NCBI GenBank assembly: GCA_964391725.1
Contig: CAYMNB010000004.1
Location: 35,623-99,622 of the forward strand
From: SpSt-1165 sp964391725
GTDB taxonomy: Bacteria > Chloroflexota > Anaerolineae > Anaerolineales > Anaerolineaceae
Reading direction: 5' to 3'
DNA: 64,000 nucleotides
The position numbers and the translations under genes were made by a program. Under the pieces are notes generated by a model that did no database searches, was not told the origin of the DNA, and worked only from the letters and a program-made list of their open reading frames with translations. Each line of letters begins with the position of its first letter. Positions within the stretch are counted from its first letter, which is position 1. Below are positions 28,737-38,693 of this stretch, piece after piece.

Positions 28737-29360
28737 TCACGCGCTCATGTTGCTGGGCAGCACCTGGTTTGAATCTCCCAATGCCTCTGCCACAATGTCA
28801 CGCTCGATTCTTTCAGCTGTCAGCAACAACTCAAATTGCTTGCGCTGATCTGTTGGCAGGTTTTGCAGCAATTTCTCCATGCGGTTGATCAGGTCATTTT
28901 TATAGGTCAGTTTTTGCTGCAGCCGTTCACGGTGCCGTGCACTGAACTCTGCCCCCTCTAAACCGCCGGGTTGGCTGTAGTGGTCATTGAGCGCTTTGTC
29001 TACTGCCATCATCAGATCGTCAACATTGTAGGGCTTCTTTAGGAATTTCTCCGCCCCCAGTTTCTGGGCAAAGTCCATGTCTTCTGCTTTGGTATAGGTC
29101 GCCGAAAGGAATATCACCGGTAGATCGCGCAAGTTGGGCAAATGCCGCAAATTGTGAACAAGGGTAAATCCATCCATGGTGGGCATGAGAATATCTGTGA
29201 TGAGCAGACACGGTCTGGTTTGCGCCACCAGTTGCAGCGCCTCGCGGCCATTGCTGGCGGTCACAACATCATACCCACGGAAACGCAGGGTAATTTCCAG
29301 CATTTCGCGGATATTCTTCAAATCTTCAACGATCAATATCGGGCCGAGTTTTTTATCCAT
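28737..29360 (-). CDS. Response regulator, receiver domain with short helical tail
   Basis: This 207-residue protein has a receiver domain (acidic pair and phospho-acceptor Asp in LLITDILMPTMDGF, Thr/Ser in FLSATY, Lys in FLKKPYN). About 85 residues of charged helix follow, with no DNA-binding or enzymatic motif. It may act by protein contact. The start at MDKKLGPILIVED (29360) is chosen because the receiver fold begins there; upstream in-frame starts at 29390 and 29444 lack better ribosome sites. No kinase gene is adjacent. The HD phosphohydrolase gene lies 88 bases upstream on the same strand. Confidence 0.85.
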   Translation of the reverse strand: MDKKLGPILIVEDLKNIREMLEITLRFRGYDVVTASNGREALQLVAQTRPCLLITDILMPTMDGFTLVHNLRHLPNLRDLPVIFLSATYTKAEDMDFAQKLGAEKFLKKPYNVDDLMMAVDKALNDHYSQPGGLEGAEFSARHRERLQQKLTYKNDLINRMEKLLQNLPTDQRKQFELLLTAERIERDIVAEALGDSNQVLPSNMSA

Positions 29361-29448
29361 AGGTCTGTGGTCAGTACATATAGGCAACATTTGCCCATTA
29401 ACTACATCAAGTATACCCTTTTTAAGGTCGTGTAGAATTAACAAATTT

Positions 29449-30099
29449 TTAGGGTGACCGGTTGTCCTGCAGGTGTTCCCGCTTTAATTGTTCGAAGAAA
29501 TCTTGCATGGTTGCCTGGCGCGGTTGTGCCATCCGCCTGGCAGTATCCGTGAACAATCGCTCATGCACATGGCACAATTTGAAGCAGTATTCATGATAGG
29601 CGCTGTGTCTCTCACCTTTCGCCAGCTTACCCGTGCATAGAAATTGTTCAGAAGGTTCTTCGTAAAACGGCAGCCCTCGTTCGACGCTGACCGCGATCGC
29701 GCGTGCGACCCCGATGGCGCCAATTGAATCCAATTTGTCGGCATCGAACAATACCTTCGCCTCAACGGTCAGGGGTGATTCTTCTGCATCGCGGTAACGG
29801 TGGGTGCGAATGCAGTGCTGCACAGCCTCTATGTCAGGCGCTGCCCAACCATGCTGGACTAACAACGCCCCTGCAAATTCCGCTGATAATAAATGATGTT
29901 GCTCCCTTTTTACACTGCCACCCAGACCGTTTTCCACATCATGCAGCAATGCCGCCAGCCGTAGAATACACCAATCCGCGCCTTCTGTTTGTCCAATTTC
30001 CTGGCACAGGTGATACACTCGCAGCACATGGCCGAAACCATGCGCCGCGTCCTTCCCGGTATAATACTGTTCAGCTTCCGCAACCGTCAATGACCGCAT
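29449..30099 (-). CDS. HD-domain phosphohydrolase
   Basis: This 216-residue protein has a classic HD domain: HGFGHVLRVYHLC (first His), LAALLHDVENG (HD pair), HCIRTHRYRD and DADKLDSIGAIGVAR (final Asp). It resembles YpgQ/YedJ-type nucleotide or phosphate-ester hydrolases that need a divalent metal. The ATG at 30099 is preceded by GGAGG, which decides against a start 42 bases upstream. The substrate is unknown. The next gene upstream is gdhA, across a spacer holding a 30-bp palindrome. Confidence 0.88.
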   Translation of the reverse strand: MRSLTVAEAEQYYTGKDAAHGFGHVLRVYHLCQEIGQTEGADWCILRLAALLHDVENGLGGSVKREQHHLLSAEFAGALLVQHGWAAPDIEAVQHCIRTHRYRDAEESPLTVEAKVLFDADKLDSIGAIGVARAIAVSVERGLPFYEEPSEQFLCTGKLAKGERHSAYHEYCFKLCHVHERLFTDTARRMAQPRQATMQDFFEQLKREHLQDNRSP

Positions 30100-30200
30100 A
30101 TTGCCTCCGTTGACAAACACTTCGCCTTCTTGTCTATCCACTTCGTTATAAAATCCGTATCTCTGTGATCATGTTAACGGAGAACAATTTCTTCGTACAT

Positions 30201-30230
30201 TGTAGTGGCGGTAGATCTACCGCCACTACA
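30201..30230. repeat. Perfect 30-bp palindrome
   Basis: Two 15-base arms (TGTAGTGGCGGTAGA and its exact complement) meet without a loop, centred on AGATCT. It lies 93 bases after the gdhA stop. It could be a REP-like intergenic repeat, a terminator for gdhA (though no T-tract follows), or a protein site. Only one copy is in this window. Confidence 0.85.
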
Positions 30231-30322
30231 GAACATCACTATCCACTTGCTTTGCTTTTTTTGATCAAATAGCTTGGCTTTTTTTATGACAGCCCCATGC
30301 TTATCGTCAATGCCGGTGAAAA

Positions 30323-31609
30323 TTAAATCCAGCCCCGTAATTCCATGGCTTTGACCACACGATCAATCGCCACCATGTAGGCGGCGTCGCGCATAGAAAC
30401 ATCCTGTGCCTGTGACATCTCATACACCGCTGCAAATGCCTCGGTCATGCGTTTGTCCAGTTTGTCCAACACCTCCTCTTTGGTCCAGTAGAAGTTCATG
30501 TCGTTCTGGACACCCTCGAAATAAGACACCGTCACCCCACCCGCATTGCACAGGAAATCAGGAATGACGAACACACCTTTTTCAAGCAAAACAGCATCCG
30601 CTTCTGGGGTGGTGGGGCCATTGGCGCCTTCCGCCACGATTTTCACCTGCGGGGAGATTAGCTGCACGGTCTCGGCGTTGATCTGCCCTTCCAGAGCCGC
30701 CGGGATCAAAATGTCGACATCTTTGGCGATCCACGCATCAGCCTCTTCGATCTGGTAGCCTTTCTCAACCGCTATCGCTTTGTCAATGCTGCCATATTGA
30801 TCGGTGATCTTTTTCAAGAAATGAGGGTCAATGCCGTCATCTTTGGCAACCGTATAGGATTTCTGATCCGTGCGATCCCAGTAAGAGACGCACACCACCT
30901 TGCCGCCGATCATTTCGATGAAACCGAAGGCAGCATATTGCGCTACATTACCAAAGCCCTGGATAGCGGCTGTGGTTTGTGACGGCTCCAGCCCAAGGCG
31001 GGCAATGGCTTCTCTCACGGTATGGATCACGCCAAAGCCGGTGGCTTCAGTGCGACCCAATGAACCGCCGCCGCCTACCGGTTTTCCAGTGATCACACCC
31101 GGCGTATAAGCCCCCGTCAATTTAGAATATTCATCCATCATCCACCCCATCATCTGGGGTGTGGTACCCACATCCGGCGCTGGAATGTCCTGGCGCGGGC
31201 CAATGTTGCGCCCGATCTGCTGCACATAACCGCGCACGAGGCGTTCTTTCTCGCTGGTCGAAAGCGTGGCGGGGTCAATGATCACACCGCCTTTGCCGCC
31301 GCCCAACGGGATATCAACCACGGCGCATTTCCACGTCATCCAGGTTGCCAGCGCCCTGACGGTGTCAATGGTTTCAGAGGGATGGAAACGAATGCCTCCT
31401 TTACTGGGTCCGCGGGCATCGTTGTGCTGCACACGAAAACCTTCAAACACTTTGATACTGCCGTTGTCCATGCGCACCGGAATACGAAAATGGTATTCGC
31501 GCAGCGGCCAGCGCAGCATTTCCGCCACTTGCGGGTCAAGGTTGAGCAATCTGGCGACATGGTCGAATTGCTGTTGCGCCATCTCAAAAGCATTGGTTGT
31601 TTCAGACAT
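30323..31609 (-). CDS. gdhA: Glutamate dehydrogenase (Glu/Leu/Phe/Val dehydrogenase family)
   Basis: This 428-residue enzyme has the family blocks GPSKGGIRFHP, the catalytic lysine segment MTWKCAVVDIPLGGGKGG, PAPDVGTTPQMMGWM, and the nucleotide-binding loop AAIQGFGNVAQ. The length and sequence fit hexameric NAD(P)-dependent glutamate dehydrogenases, which interconvert glutamate and 2-oxoglutarate plus ammonia. The ATG at 31609 has TAGGAGA five bases upstream, which is better than the in-frame start at 31642. Cofactor preference cannot be assigned with confidence. Confidence 0.93.
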   Translation of the reverse strand: MSETTNAFEMAQQQFDHVARLLNLDPQVAEMLRWPLREYHFRIPVRMDNGSIKVFEGFRVQHNDARGPSKGGIRFHPSETIDTVRALATWMTWKCAVVDIPLGGGKGGVIIDPATLSTSEKERLVRGYVQQIGRNIGPRQDIPAPDVGTTPQMMGWMMDEYSKLTGAYTPGVITGKPVGGGGSLGRTEATGFGVIHTVREAIARLGLEPSQTTAAIQGFGNVAQYAAFGFIEMIGGKVVCVSYWDRTDQKSYTVAKDDGIDPHFLKKITDQYGSIDKAIAVEKGYQIEEADAWIAKDVDILIPAALEGQINAETVQLISPQVKIVAEGANGPTTPEADAVLLEKGVFVIPDFLCNAGGVTVSYFEGVQNDMNFYWTKEEVLDKLDKRMTEAFAAVYEMSQAQDVSMRDAAYMVAIDRVVKAMELRGWI

Positions 31610-31724
31610 TTGGTCTCCTATAAATTGGTGATTTGGGTTCATGCAACATCTGCCCCCTCAGCGCAGGGCAAACGGTCATACACCTTAAGTGTACACAATC
31701 CACCGATTCCGTCAAGTCAGGCTG

Positions 31725-32807
31725 TCAGGCGTAATATGGTTCCAAATCTTTCGCCAATTGTTCATACTGCTGCATCGAGCGGCAGTATGAAAGGATGTGC
31801 ATGCCGGCACCGCCGAAGATATCCAACAACGGAACGATCTCTTCGGGTTCCACACCAACCGCCTGCACGGATTTACCAGCGTCCAGAATCCTGCGATACA
31901 AATCATGCCACCGTTTATCTGCACCGCCGGGGTGCGCCGCACCGGGCGTCCATTCGATGGCGTCAAGTTCTTCGATATCCAGCAAATTGTCCAGCTGGCA
32001 GATACACTCCGGACCGTCCAGATGGAACAGGGAGGTATCCAGCCATTGGCATTGCTCACGCAGCCCGTCAACCACGAACTTCCTGAACATGTGCGGTGAG
32101 AACATGGCAGCAGCGTCACATTGCAGCTTGGCGGTCTTGCCCGGCGACCAGATGCCGAACGCCCCCCAGCAGCTGCCGCCTTCTTCATCCTTTACCATCT
32201 CATATATACGGTGATAGACCTCAAACCACACCTGGTTGATCTCCATCACCCTGTCATACACCCATTGCGGACGTTCGATCATGTCAACCATCAGGGTCTG
32301 CGCATCGCGCAAGGAAGCCAACACATCCACATTCTCCACCAGATCCGGGATGCCCACCAGGTACTTGCTCCGCGCGGCACGCATGCCCTCGCAGCACAAA
32401 TCTTCGGTCAGGCCCCACCACTCATTGTGAATGAACTGCAATGGCGGGAGCGTTTCCGGCTGAGGATGATCCATGAACACAGGATTGAACCACACCGTTT
32501 CGGGTGTCATCCCTGGCTCCGAGCCCAAATACAACGCCAGCGAGCCGGGACCGATCATGATATCGGCAATCGGCAGGGTCTCAAATCCCGTCAGGTTCTT
32601 TGACAGGCGGTAAGTGTTATGTTGCGCCCGCCAGGCACCATCAGTGTAATAAGCTTTGATGTCTCTGGGCGGCGGCGGTGCTTGCACACCCTCATGCAGT
32701 GGTGAATCGATGAAGGGCGTATCCAGCTGAACCACAAGGTCGCGGTGCTGCCACCAGCCAATATGGCGCTGCCGCGCCTGTTCCCAGTTTGGTTTCCATG
32801 CCAGCAT
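31725..32807 (-). CDS. Uroporphyrinogen decarboxylase (URO-D) family protein
   Basis: This 360-residue TIM-barrel protein is of the URO-D superfamily. It has the C-terminal GMHILSYCRS region and conserved histidines in LFHLDGPECI. It lacks the N-terminal RQAGR motif of true HemE, so haem synthesis is unlikely. Relatives act as corrinoid-dependent methyltransferases or in unknown sugar-linked loci. No corrinoid protein gene is adjacent. It is a single gene between gdhA and gatB on the minus strand, with a GGAGC box upstream. Confidence 0.8.
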   Translation of the reverse strand: MLAWKPNWEQARQRHIGWWQHRDLVVQLDTPFIDSPLHEGVQAPPPPRDIKAYYTDGAWRAQHNTYRLSKNLTGFETLPIADIMIGPGSLALYLGSEPGMTPETVWFNPVFMDHPQPETLPPLQFIHNEWWGLTEDLCCEGMRAARSKYLVGIPDLVENVDVLASLRDAQTLMVDMIERPQWVYDRVMEINQVWFEVYHRIYEMVKDEEGGSCWGAFGIWSPGKTAKLQCDAAAMFSPHMFRKFVVDGLREQCQWLDTSLFHLDGPECICQLDNLLDIEELDAIEWTPGAAHPGGADKRWHDLYRRILDAGKSVQAVGVEPEEIVPLLDIFGGAGMHILSYCRSMQQYEQLAKDLEPYYA

Positions 32808-32896
32808 CTTCTCAGCTCCTTATTGGTGTGACGCTTGTTTCTTTATACCCTTGTCCGTCATCGTTTGACAAGGGATAGAAAGAACAATTTACTGGA

Positions 32897-34360
32897 TCAA
32901 TTTTCAGTGGGGGCAAGTGCTTTCACTAACAAAGGCCGAACCACATCGGGGTTAGCCATGCCATGTGAAGCGCGCATCACCTGACCAAAGAACCAGTTTG
33001 CCAGTTCGACCTTACCCTTCTTGTATTCACGTACTTCTTTGGGATTCGCTTTCAGCACCTGAGCAACGATCTCTCGCAGTGCTGCCTCATCCGATATTTG
33101 GGCGTAACCCAGTTGGGCAACGATCTCACTCGCCGTTTTTCCCGTATCCAGCATGGCATGCAGCACTTTTTGCGCGCTGGAACGGTTGATCTCACCAGCT
33201 TCCACCACAGAGAGAAAGCCGGCAAAGTGGTCTGCTATTAAAGGAATTTCCTCCGCCCCCTGCTGGTTGACCCAGGCGAATACCCCGTCCAATATCCATA
33301 ACACCACCTTTGAAGGTGCCATAGACACCAGCGGCAGTGTGGTTTCAAACAGGTCGGCTGCCTGTGCATGTTCCATCAATCGTTCTGCCTGCTCCGCAGT
33401 CAGTTTATACTGCGCGATCATGCGTTCAATGCGCACCGCCGGCAGTTCGGGCAGCGTTGACCGTATCTCATCAACCCGGTCGGCCTCTACCACCAACGGT
33501 GGTAGATCGGGCTCAGGAAAGTAACGGTAATCATGCGCATCTTCTTTCGAGCGCATCACCACCGTCTCACCGCTCACCTCATCATAACTGCGGGTTTCCT
33601 GCGCCACGATTCCGCCCGCTGCCAGCAATTGGCACTGGCGTTCAATCTCGTAGGCAACCGCCCGGTTCATACTGCGAAAGCTGTTGAGGTTTTTAATCTC
33701 AACCCGGCTGCCCAACTGACTGTCTCCCTTTGGTTTGACCGATATGTTGGCCTCGAAGCGGATGACACCCTTCTCCATATCGCCGCTGTTGACCCCCAGC
33801 GTGCGCAGAATGGCACGCAATTCACGGGCGTAGGCATCCATCTCCTCAACACTGGTCAGGTCAGGCTCTGTGACGATCTCGATCAACGGCACCCCGGCAC
33901 GGTTCAGGTCCACCAGTGTATAGTGATCACCGTCTTCCACCGTTACATGGGTCAATTTGCCGGCGTCTTCTTCCATATGCACGCGGTTGATGCGCACCCA
34001 GCGATTGCCTTTTGCCGTTCGGATCATTATATTACCGCCCTGCGCCAACGGGTATTGATACTGCGATATTTGATAGCCTTTGGGTAGATCAGGATAAAAA
34101 TAATTCTTGCGTTCAAACACACTCTCGCGATTGATGCGGCAGCCCAATGCCAACCCTACCTTCACCGCCATTGCCACCGCACCGGCATTGACCACCGGCA
34201 GCACTCCCGGCATACCGCTGCACACCGCGCACACACCCGTGTTGGGGGCAGCGGAGGTGGAATCGACCACCGGGCAGCTGCAGAACATCTTTGACCGGGT
34301 AGCCAGCTCTGCATGTACCTCAAGGCCGATAACGGTATCAAATTGTTCTTGCACTGCCAT
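32897..34360 (-). CDS. gatB: Aspartyl/glutamyl-tRNA amidotransferase subunit B
   Basis: This 487-residue protein is a full-length GatB. FDTVIGLEVHAEL lies at the start, FSCS-like CSCPVVD and VCSGMPGVLPVVN carry the zinc-site region, FYPDLPKGYQISQYQ is in the kinase core, and a C-terminal YqeY-like tail ends the protein. With GatA and GatC it converts Glu-tRNA(Gln) or Asp-tRNA(Asn) to the amidated forms. Neither gatA nor gatC is adjacent, so the subunits are scattered in this genome. A GGGAGCG box precedes the ATG. Confidence 0.97.
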   Translation of the reverse strand: MAVQEQFDTVIGLEVHAELATRSKMFCSCPVVDSTSAAPNTGVCAVCSGMPGVLPVVNAGAVAMAVKVGLALGCRINRESVFERKNYFYPDLPKGYQISQYQYPLAQGGNIMIRTAKGNRWVRINRVHMEEDAGKLTHVTVEDGDHYTLVDLNRAGVPLIEIVTEPDLTSVEEMDAYARELRAILRTLGVNSGDMEKGVIRFEANISVKPKGDSQLGSRVEIKNLNSFRSMNRAVAYEIERQCQLLAAGGIVAQETRSYDEVSGETVVMRSKEDAHDYRYFPEPDLPPLVVEADRVDEIRSTLPELPAVRIERMIAQYKLTAEQAERLMEHAQAADLFETTLPLVSMAPSKVVLWILDGVFAWVNQQGAEEIPLIADHFAGFLSVVEAGEINRSSAQKVLHAMLDTGKTASEIVAQLGYAQISDEAALREIVAQVLKANPKEVREYKKGKVELANWFFGQVMRASHGMANPDVVRPLLVKALAPTEN

Positions 34361-34406
34361 TCAACGCTCCCAAATACCTGTAATAATTAGCAACAATCTT
34401 ACTACG

Positions 34407-35939
34407 CTATTGACTTGCTGTTCCAATCTTTTTTTTGTGCTCCTGCCAGATGCCCCAGCCAAACACCAACAGTCCTGCCACGATAATCATGCCCACCAGC
34501 AGCGGTAATGACGGCACCGCAAACCACAACAAATAGCGGGCGATGTACCAGTAGGTGAACACGGCAATCGCAAAGAGCATCACAGCCACCAACCGCCGTA
34601 ACCAGAGGTCACGCGACCTGTAAAAAGTCACCGCCAGCAATGCCATCCACGGCAGCATGATCAACCGGTAACGTGGATTATCCCAGGCATCACCGCCCGC
34701 ACGCAGAGAAGAGAATAACATCCAGAACCATACAAACACCAGCATCCAGAATAACAGGCGGCGGTCTTTCATGTTCTCCTTCTTCCACACCGCATACCAT
34801 CCAAAAATGAGCAGCGGCAGCAGGCAGTACCAGCCGACCGAACGGAACACGGAGATCACCTTCCACAGCGGGGTGGCATCCTGAATGACCGTCGCTGGCG
34901 GCACCATTTGCAATATCCCATAGGTCGTCAGGAAGGCATACTGGGCTGGCTGAGGCAGATCTCTGACCAGTTGCTGCACATGGCCTGAAGAAGCAATCAT
35001 CGTGTTCATATCCCACCAAATCACGTTTGATAACCATCCCCGACCAAGAAAAGCGCCTGTGCCCGCCAGCAACAGTATCATCACAAACAGACCCGATGTT
35101 AACCATCCTTGCCATTTTTTCGTCGTTCTTTGCTGAATCCATGCAAGGGCAAATAGAACCCCGCACAGTACAAGCACCGCGGCTGCCAGCAATGGCGAGA
35201 TAAACAGCATCAACAATATACTGCCAACCGCCCATGCGATCAATCCTTTGGGCCGCTTCTTCGCGAAAGACATGATGACAGCCCAGAACAGGATCATACC
35301 TGCCCCAAGAATGAGCGGCTCACGCATCTGTGAAGCAGTGAAGAAGATTCCTTCTGGGTACAACACCACGATCCAACTGGCTGCTAACGCTGTTTTCCTC
35401 CTCCAGCGCTTGCTGACTGCCTTATAGAAAAATGGCACCCCAGCCCCAAAAACAAACGATGTCAGGATTAACATCAAATAGGGGCGGTGAACATCAGGAC
35501 TTAAGAAACGGTAGATTAACACACTGAGAAAAGCCAGCCCGCCATATTGGTCAGTGTAGAAATCTTCAGAAAAAACAGTCAGAAGTGACTCGCCCGAAAC
35601 CGCCGTTTGCCAGGAGGCTGTGTCACGCTCGTAGGCGTCACGGAAGGTGTAACCGGCCTGCTGCTGCTCGTTGTCATAGCCCCACACCGGCAGCGCCAGC
35701 ATCAAACCAACGCCGACGAGCAACCGCAGGAAAAAGGCCGTCATGGTCATCCACGCTATCCGTCTGCGGCTTCCAAGGTAGTTGATAATGGAAAGCAAAC
35801 CGTATAATGCCAGACCAGAAAGCACAGTGAAGGAAAGCAAGCTAATCCACCATTTACCGGCGGGAAACAATACAGTAACAAGGCCAGCAAGCAAAAGGCC
35901 TGCCAGCAAACTGACGATGGATCTACTTTTCCAGTGCAT
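34407..35939 (-). CDS. Polytopic membrane protein, possible GT-C-type glycosyltransferase
   Basis: This 510-residue protein has about twelve membrane helices. The first large loop (about 80-130) holds acidic residues (YDNEQQQAGYTFRDAYERD), the place where GT39/dolichyl-phosphate-mannose-type enzymes carry catalytic aspartates. Overall layout resembles the uncharacterised GT-C-like membrane proteins common in Chloroflexota. No donor-specific motif is certain, so the function remains putative. It is on the minus strand between gatB and a sugar transporter, with no clear operon partner. Confidence 0.65.
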   Translation of the reverse strand: MHWKSRSIVSLLAGLLLAGLVTVLFPAGKWWISLLSFTVLSGLALYGLLSIINYLGSRRRIAWMTMTAFFLRLLVGVGLMLALPVWGYDNEQQQAGYTFRDAYERDTASWQTAVSGESLLTVFSEDFYTDQYGGLAFLSVLIYRFLSPDVHRPYLMLILTSFVFGAGVPFFYKAVSKRWRRKTALAASWIVVLYPEGIFFTASQMREPLILGAGMILFWAVIMSFAKKRPKGLIAWAVGSILLMLFISPLLAAAVLVLCGVLFALAWIQQRTTKKWQGWLTSGLFVMILLLAGTGAFLGRGWLSNVIWWDMNTMIASSGHVQQLVRDLPQPAQYAFLTTYGILQMVPPATVIQDATPLWKVISVFRSVGWYCLLPLLIFGWYAVWKKENMKDRRLLFWMLVFVWFWMLFSSLRAGGDAWDNPRYRLIMLPWMALLAVTFYRSRDLWLRRLVAVMLFAIAVFTYWYIARYLLWFAVPSLPLLVGMIIVAGLLVFGWGIWQEHKKKIGTASQ

Positions 35940-35979
35940 GGGTCAATTTATAACACAACCAGCGCCTAATAGACCAGAC

Positions 35980-37371
35980 TTATCCCTCCATCTCTGCTAA
36001 TTTGGCTTGCTTGTCTGCATGCATCTGCAAAACTTTTTGCTTGATCTCCTGCAGATATGCCCCCTGCAGCGGATAAAATTGCAGGATAATGGCACCCAGC
36101 AGCAGCGCCACACCCGGGATCAGGCCGATGAAGACCTTGATGCCAAAAATCGCGCTGTCCGGCTGGTCAAGGAAGATCAGCCCCTGGTTAGCTTCGCGGG
36201 TCACAAAATTGGTCGATTCAAGAACAAACGCCACCAACCACAAAGCCACCGACTGCGCGGGTTTGGTAATCAGGGCGTTCACCCCGAAGAAAGCCCCTTC
36301 GCGCCGCACGCCGGAGCGCACTTCATCTTCGTCCGCCACCTGGGCGAATAACACATTGGTCAGCACCTGCGGGCCTGCCAACCCCGCCCCTGCCAGCGCC
36401 AGGCATACCCAGATCAGAGCAGGTGGAACGAATGGCAGAGCGATCAACCCGACAGCCGCGATCAACAACAGAACCTGCTGCGTTTTCACCACCCCAAAAC
36501 GAGCGCGCAAAACGCTGGTGGTCGGTATCATGATCAAGATCGGCACAAACAACGCCACCAGCAGCAGAATGGTTGGTTTTTGCATGACATAATCTGCCAG
36601 ATAGAACATCGAACCTGTCACCAGCGAACTGGTCAGGATCGCCATGAAGTTTTCCGCGACCAGCACGATGAATGATTTGCTGGTGAACGTATAGCGGATG
36701 GATTCCACCAGATTCAACGGTTTGTCCACCTGGGTGAATTCACGGCGCTCTTTGACTTTGAAAGTAGTGAATATGATCAACGCCATACCAACCAGCGCCA
36801 CCCCGATCATAGCCAGCCTGAATGGCAGCAGCGAGGGGTCATCCGCTTGCGGGCGCACCATATCAGGAATCAAAAAGCCCAGTATCATACCCAGCATGGA
36901 AAACAACGAGGAGGAAATCTGCAGCCCGTTGCGCTCCGCATCCGATTCGGTCACTTCCGGCAGCAAGGCTGAATACACTAGCCCGATGATGGTGTAGGCA
37001 GTGTCGTACAGCAGCATGGTGACCAGCATCCACCAGAATTGCGCGGGTTGTCCGACACCTTGAGGTGCAAACCACACCAGCACAAAAGTCAATGCCAAAA
37101 AAGGCGCTGTAAAACGCATATAGGGAATGCGCCTGCCAAGTTTTGAGCGGGTATTGTCGGTGATAAACCCGAACAAAGGATCATTAATCGCATTCCAGAT
37201 GGCATAGATCGTGGCAGCCAACCCGATCCAGTTGGCTGACAGACCCAGATAGTCCTGGTAGAACATGGGCAGCATCGCGCCAAAAATACCGCTGATAATA
37301 GCTGTACCCAGCGCTGCCACCCCCCAGTTCAATTTATACTTCAACGAAAGTTTGATTCCCTGCTGTTCCAT
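35980..37371 (-). CDS. MFS transporter, GPH sugar:cation symporter family
   Basis: This 463-residue protein has twelve predicted membrane helices. The glycoside-pentoside-hexuronide family signature lies near the N-terminus: DYLGLSANWIGLAATIYAIWNAINDPLFGFITD is continuous there, with the NDP block and DNTRSKLGRRIPYM. It would import a sugar or glycoside with a cation. A GGAGGAG box precedes the ATG. The upstream ChbG-like deacetylase ends about 20 bases before it on the same strand, so the pair probably handles an acetylated or chitin-derived oligosaccharide (inference). Confidence 0.87.
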   Translation of the reverse strand: MEQQGIKLSLKYKLNWGVAALGTAIISGIFGAMLPMFYQDYLGLSANWIGLAATIYAIWNAINDPLFGFITDNTRSKLGRRIPYMRFTAPFLALTFVLVWFAPQGVGQPAQFWWMLVTMLLYDTAYTIIGLVYSALLPEVTESDAERNGLQISSSLFSMLGMILGFLIPDMVRPQADDPSLLPFRLAMIGVALVGMALIIFTTFKVKERREFTQVDKPLNLVESIRYTFTSKSFIVLVAENFMAILTSSLVTGSMFYLADYVMQKPTILLLVALFVPILIMIPTTSVLRARFGVVKTQQVLLLIAAVGLIALPFVPPALIWVCLALAGAGLAGPQVLTNVLFAQVADEDEVRSGVRREGAFFGVNALITKPAQSVALWLVAFVLESTNFVTREANQGLIFLDQPDSAIFGIKVFIGLIPGVALLLGAIILQFYPLQGAYLQEIKQKVLQMHADKQAKLAEMEG

Positions 37372-37392
37372 TGCATTCTCCTCCGAATTGTT

Positions 37393-38289
37393 TTATGGGA
37401 TCAAATTTTTAAGGTCACGGTACCCAATGACATGCACCCCGATCTTTTTTAGATAGTCACTTACTTCCTGCTTCATGAAGGTCTCGTAATCCGCCACGCG
37501 GCATTGCCAATCCGGTGTGATCGCCTTCAGTTCAGTCGTCTCTTTGCTGGGGTGAATGATAAAGTGTGTGATGCCCGCCGGCAGGTTGTCGAACACCTGC
37601 TGTGCCTGTTCGAAACGTGTGCGCGGATCGGCATTTAGCTCAAGGGAGGCAATGTTGTCCAGCATCGGCAAACCTTTTTCTTCCAAATTCAACACCAGCT
37701 GGGCGGCTTTTTCTGCCAGAAACTCGTTGATACTGCTGTGCGCGCGCATCCAGCCTTCTTTGTCCAATCGAAAGATCATCGGCGGTAGTTTGTATTTCAA
37801 CGCCAGTTTCACGTAATCCATCATGAACTTGAGATGCGCCACCGCACCCATATGGGTGTCGATATGCGTCGGCACAATGCCCCATGACATCGCGCGGGTG
37901 ATCTGTTTCTCCAGTTCACGCTTCACGGCTTTGGGAGTGGCGGTCTTTTGCACCTGCTCGCTGGAACGAGGGAAAAAACCCTCCTCATCCATCAATCCGC
38001 TGCTTGCTTTACGGGTAGAGATCGGCCCCCAGCGATAGGAATCCCATTCACTGGTAATCGTCAGATGAACGCCCAGGTCAGCTTCCGGCATCTGGTTCGC
38101 CAGTTGGGCGGCTGCCGGTGCCCAACCGCAGGGAATCATAATTGCGCCGGACGAAATCACCCCTGCCTGCCACAAATCTGCAAACGCTGCCACACTCGAT
38201 TGGCACATGCCAATGTCATCTGTGTGGATGATCATGGCGCGATCATCATCCGCCAATCCCAACTTTTTTAAGACTGGATTTGGTCCCAT
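37393..38289 (-). CDS. ChbG/YdjC-family carbohydrate deacetylase
   Basis: This 298-residue protein matches the YdjC/ChbG family. The N-terminal metal-binding IIHTDDIGMCQSSV gives the DD pair, GVHLTITSEW the family His, and HIDTHMGAVAHL the later histidines. Members remove acetyl groups from chito-oligosaccharides or related amino sugars with a divalent metal. It has no signal peptide, so it acts in the cytoplasm on imported sugars. An AGGAGG box precedes the ATG. It is the first gene of a pair with the GPH symporter. Confidence 0.87.
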   Translation of the reverse strand: MGPNPVLKKLGLADDDRAMIIHTDDIGMCQSSVAAFADLWQAGVISSGAIMIPCGWAPAAAQLANQMPEADLGVHLTITSEWDSYRWGPISTRKASSGLMDEEGFFPRSSEQVQKTATPKAVKRELEKQITRAMSWGIVPTHIDTHMGAVAHLKFMMDYVKLALKYKLPPMIFRLDKEGWMRAHSSINEFLAEKAAQLVLNLEEKGLPMLDNIASLELNADPRTRFEQAQQVFDNLPAGITHFIIHPSKETTELKAITPDWQCRVADYETFMKQEVSDYLKKIGVHVIGYRDLKNLIP

Positions 38290-38402
38290 ACAATCCTCCT
38301 GTTTTTCTCAAGTCAATAGCTATACTATACAGCATTAATCGTCTTTTCAACCATGCGAAAAGCAAACAAAAGGATTGACATGCGACAAAACAATCAGTGG
38401 CG

Positions 38403-38693
38403 TTAAAAACGAATGCGGAAGGACGAATACTCACGCGTGACGGACAATTCCCGCACGCGCATATCCTGTACAGAAGCCGAGGCAGGCCCGCGCCCAATAG
38501 TCCGCAGGAATGCTTCTATCTCGTTATCAGTTCCCTGGGCAAGAAACTCCACACTGCCATCAAAATTATTCTTCACCCAACCAGTGACACCCAGTTCTGC
38601 CGCCACCTGCTGGGTAAAATAGCGGAACCCAACCCCCTGCACCCGTCCGCGGATGGTGCCATGCACCTGTTTGCGCTTTACGTCACCCGCCAT
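38403..38693 (-). CDS. acyP: Acylphosphatase
   Basis: This 96-residue protein has the acylphosphatase signature GRVQGVGFRYFTQQVA, with the catalytic Arg in GFRY and the Asn in GWVKNNFDGSVE. It hydrolyses acyl phosphates. The start overlaps the end of the upstream metallopeptidase gene by 11 bases, so it is translationally coupled with it. The combination has no obvious shared pathway. Confidence 0.94.
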   Translation of the reverse strand: MAGDVKRKQVHGTIRGRVQGVGFRYFTQQVAAELGVTGWVKNNFDGSVEFLAQGTDNEIEAFLRTIGRGPASASVQDMRVRELSVTREYSSFRIRF

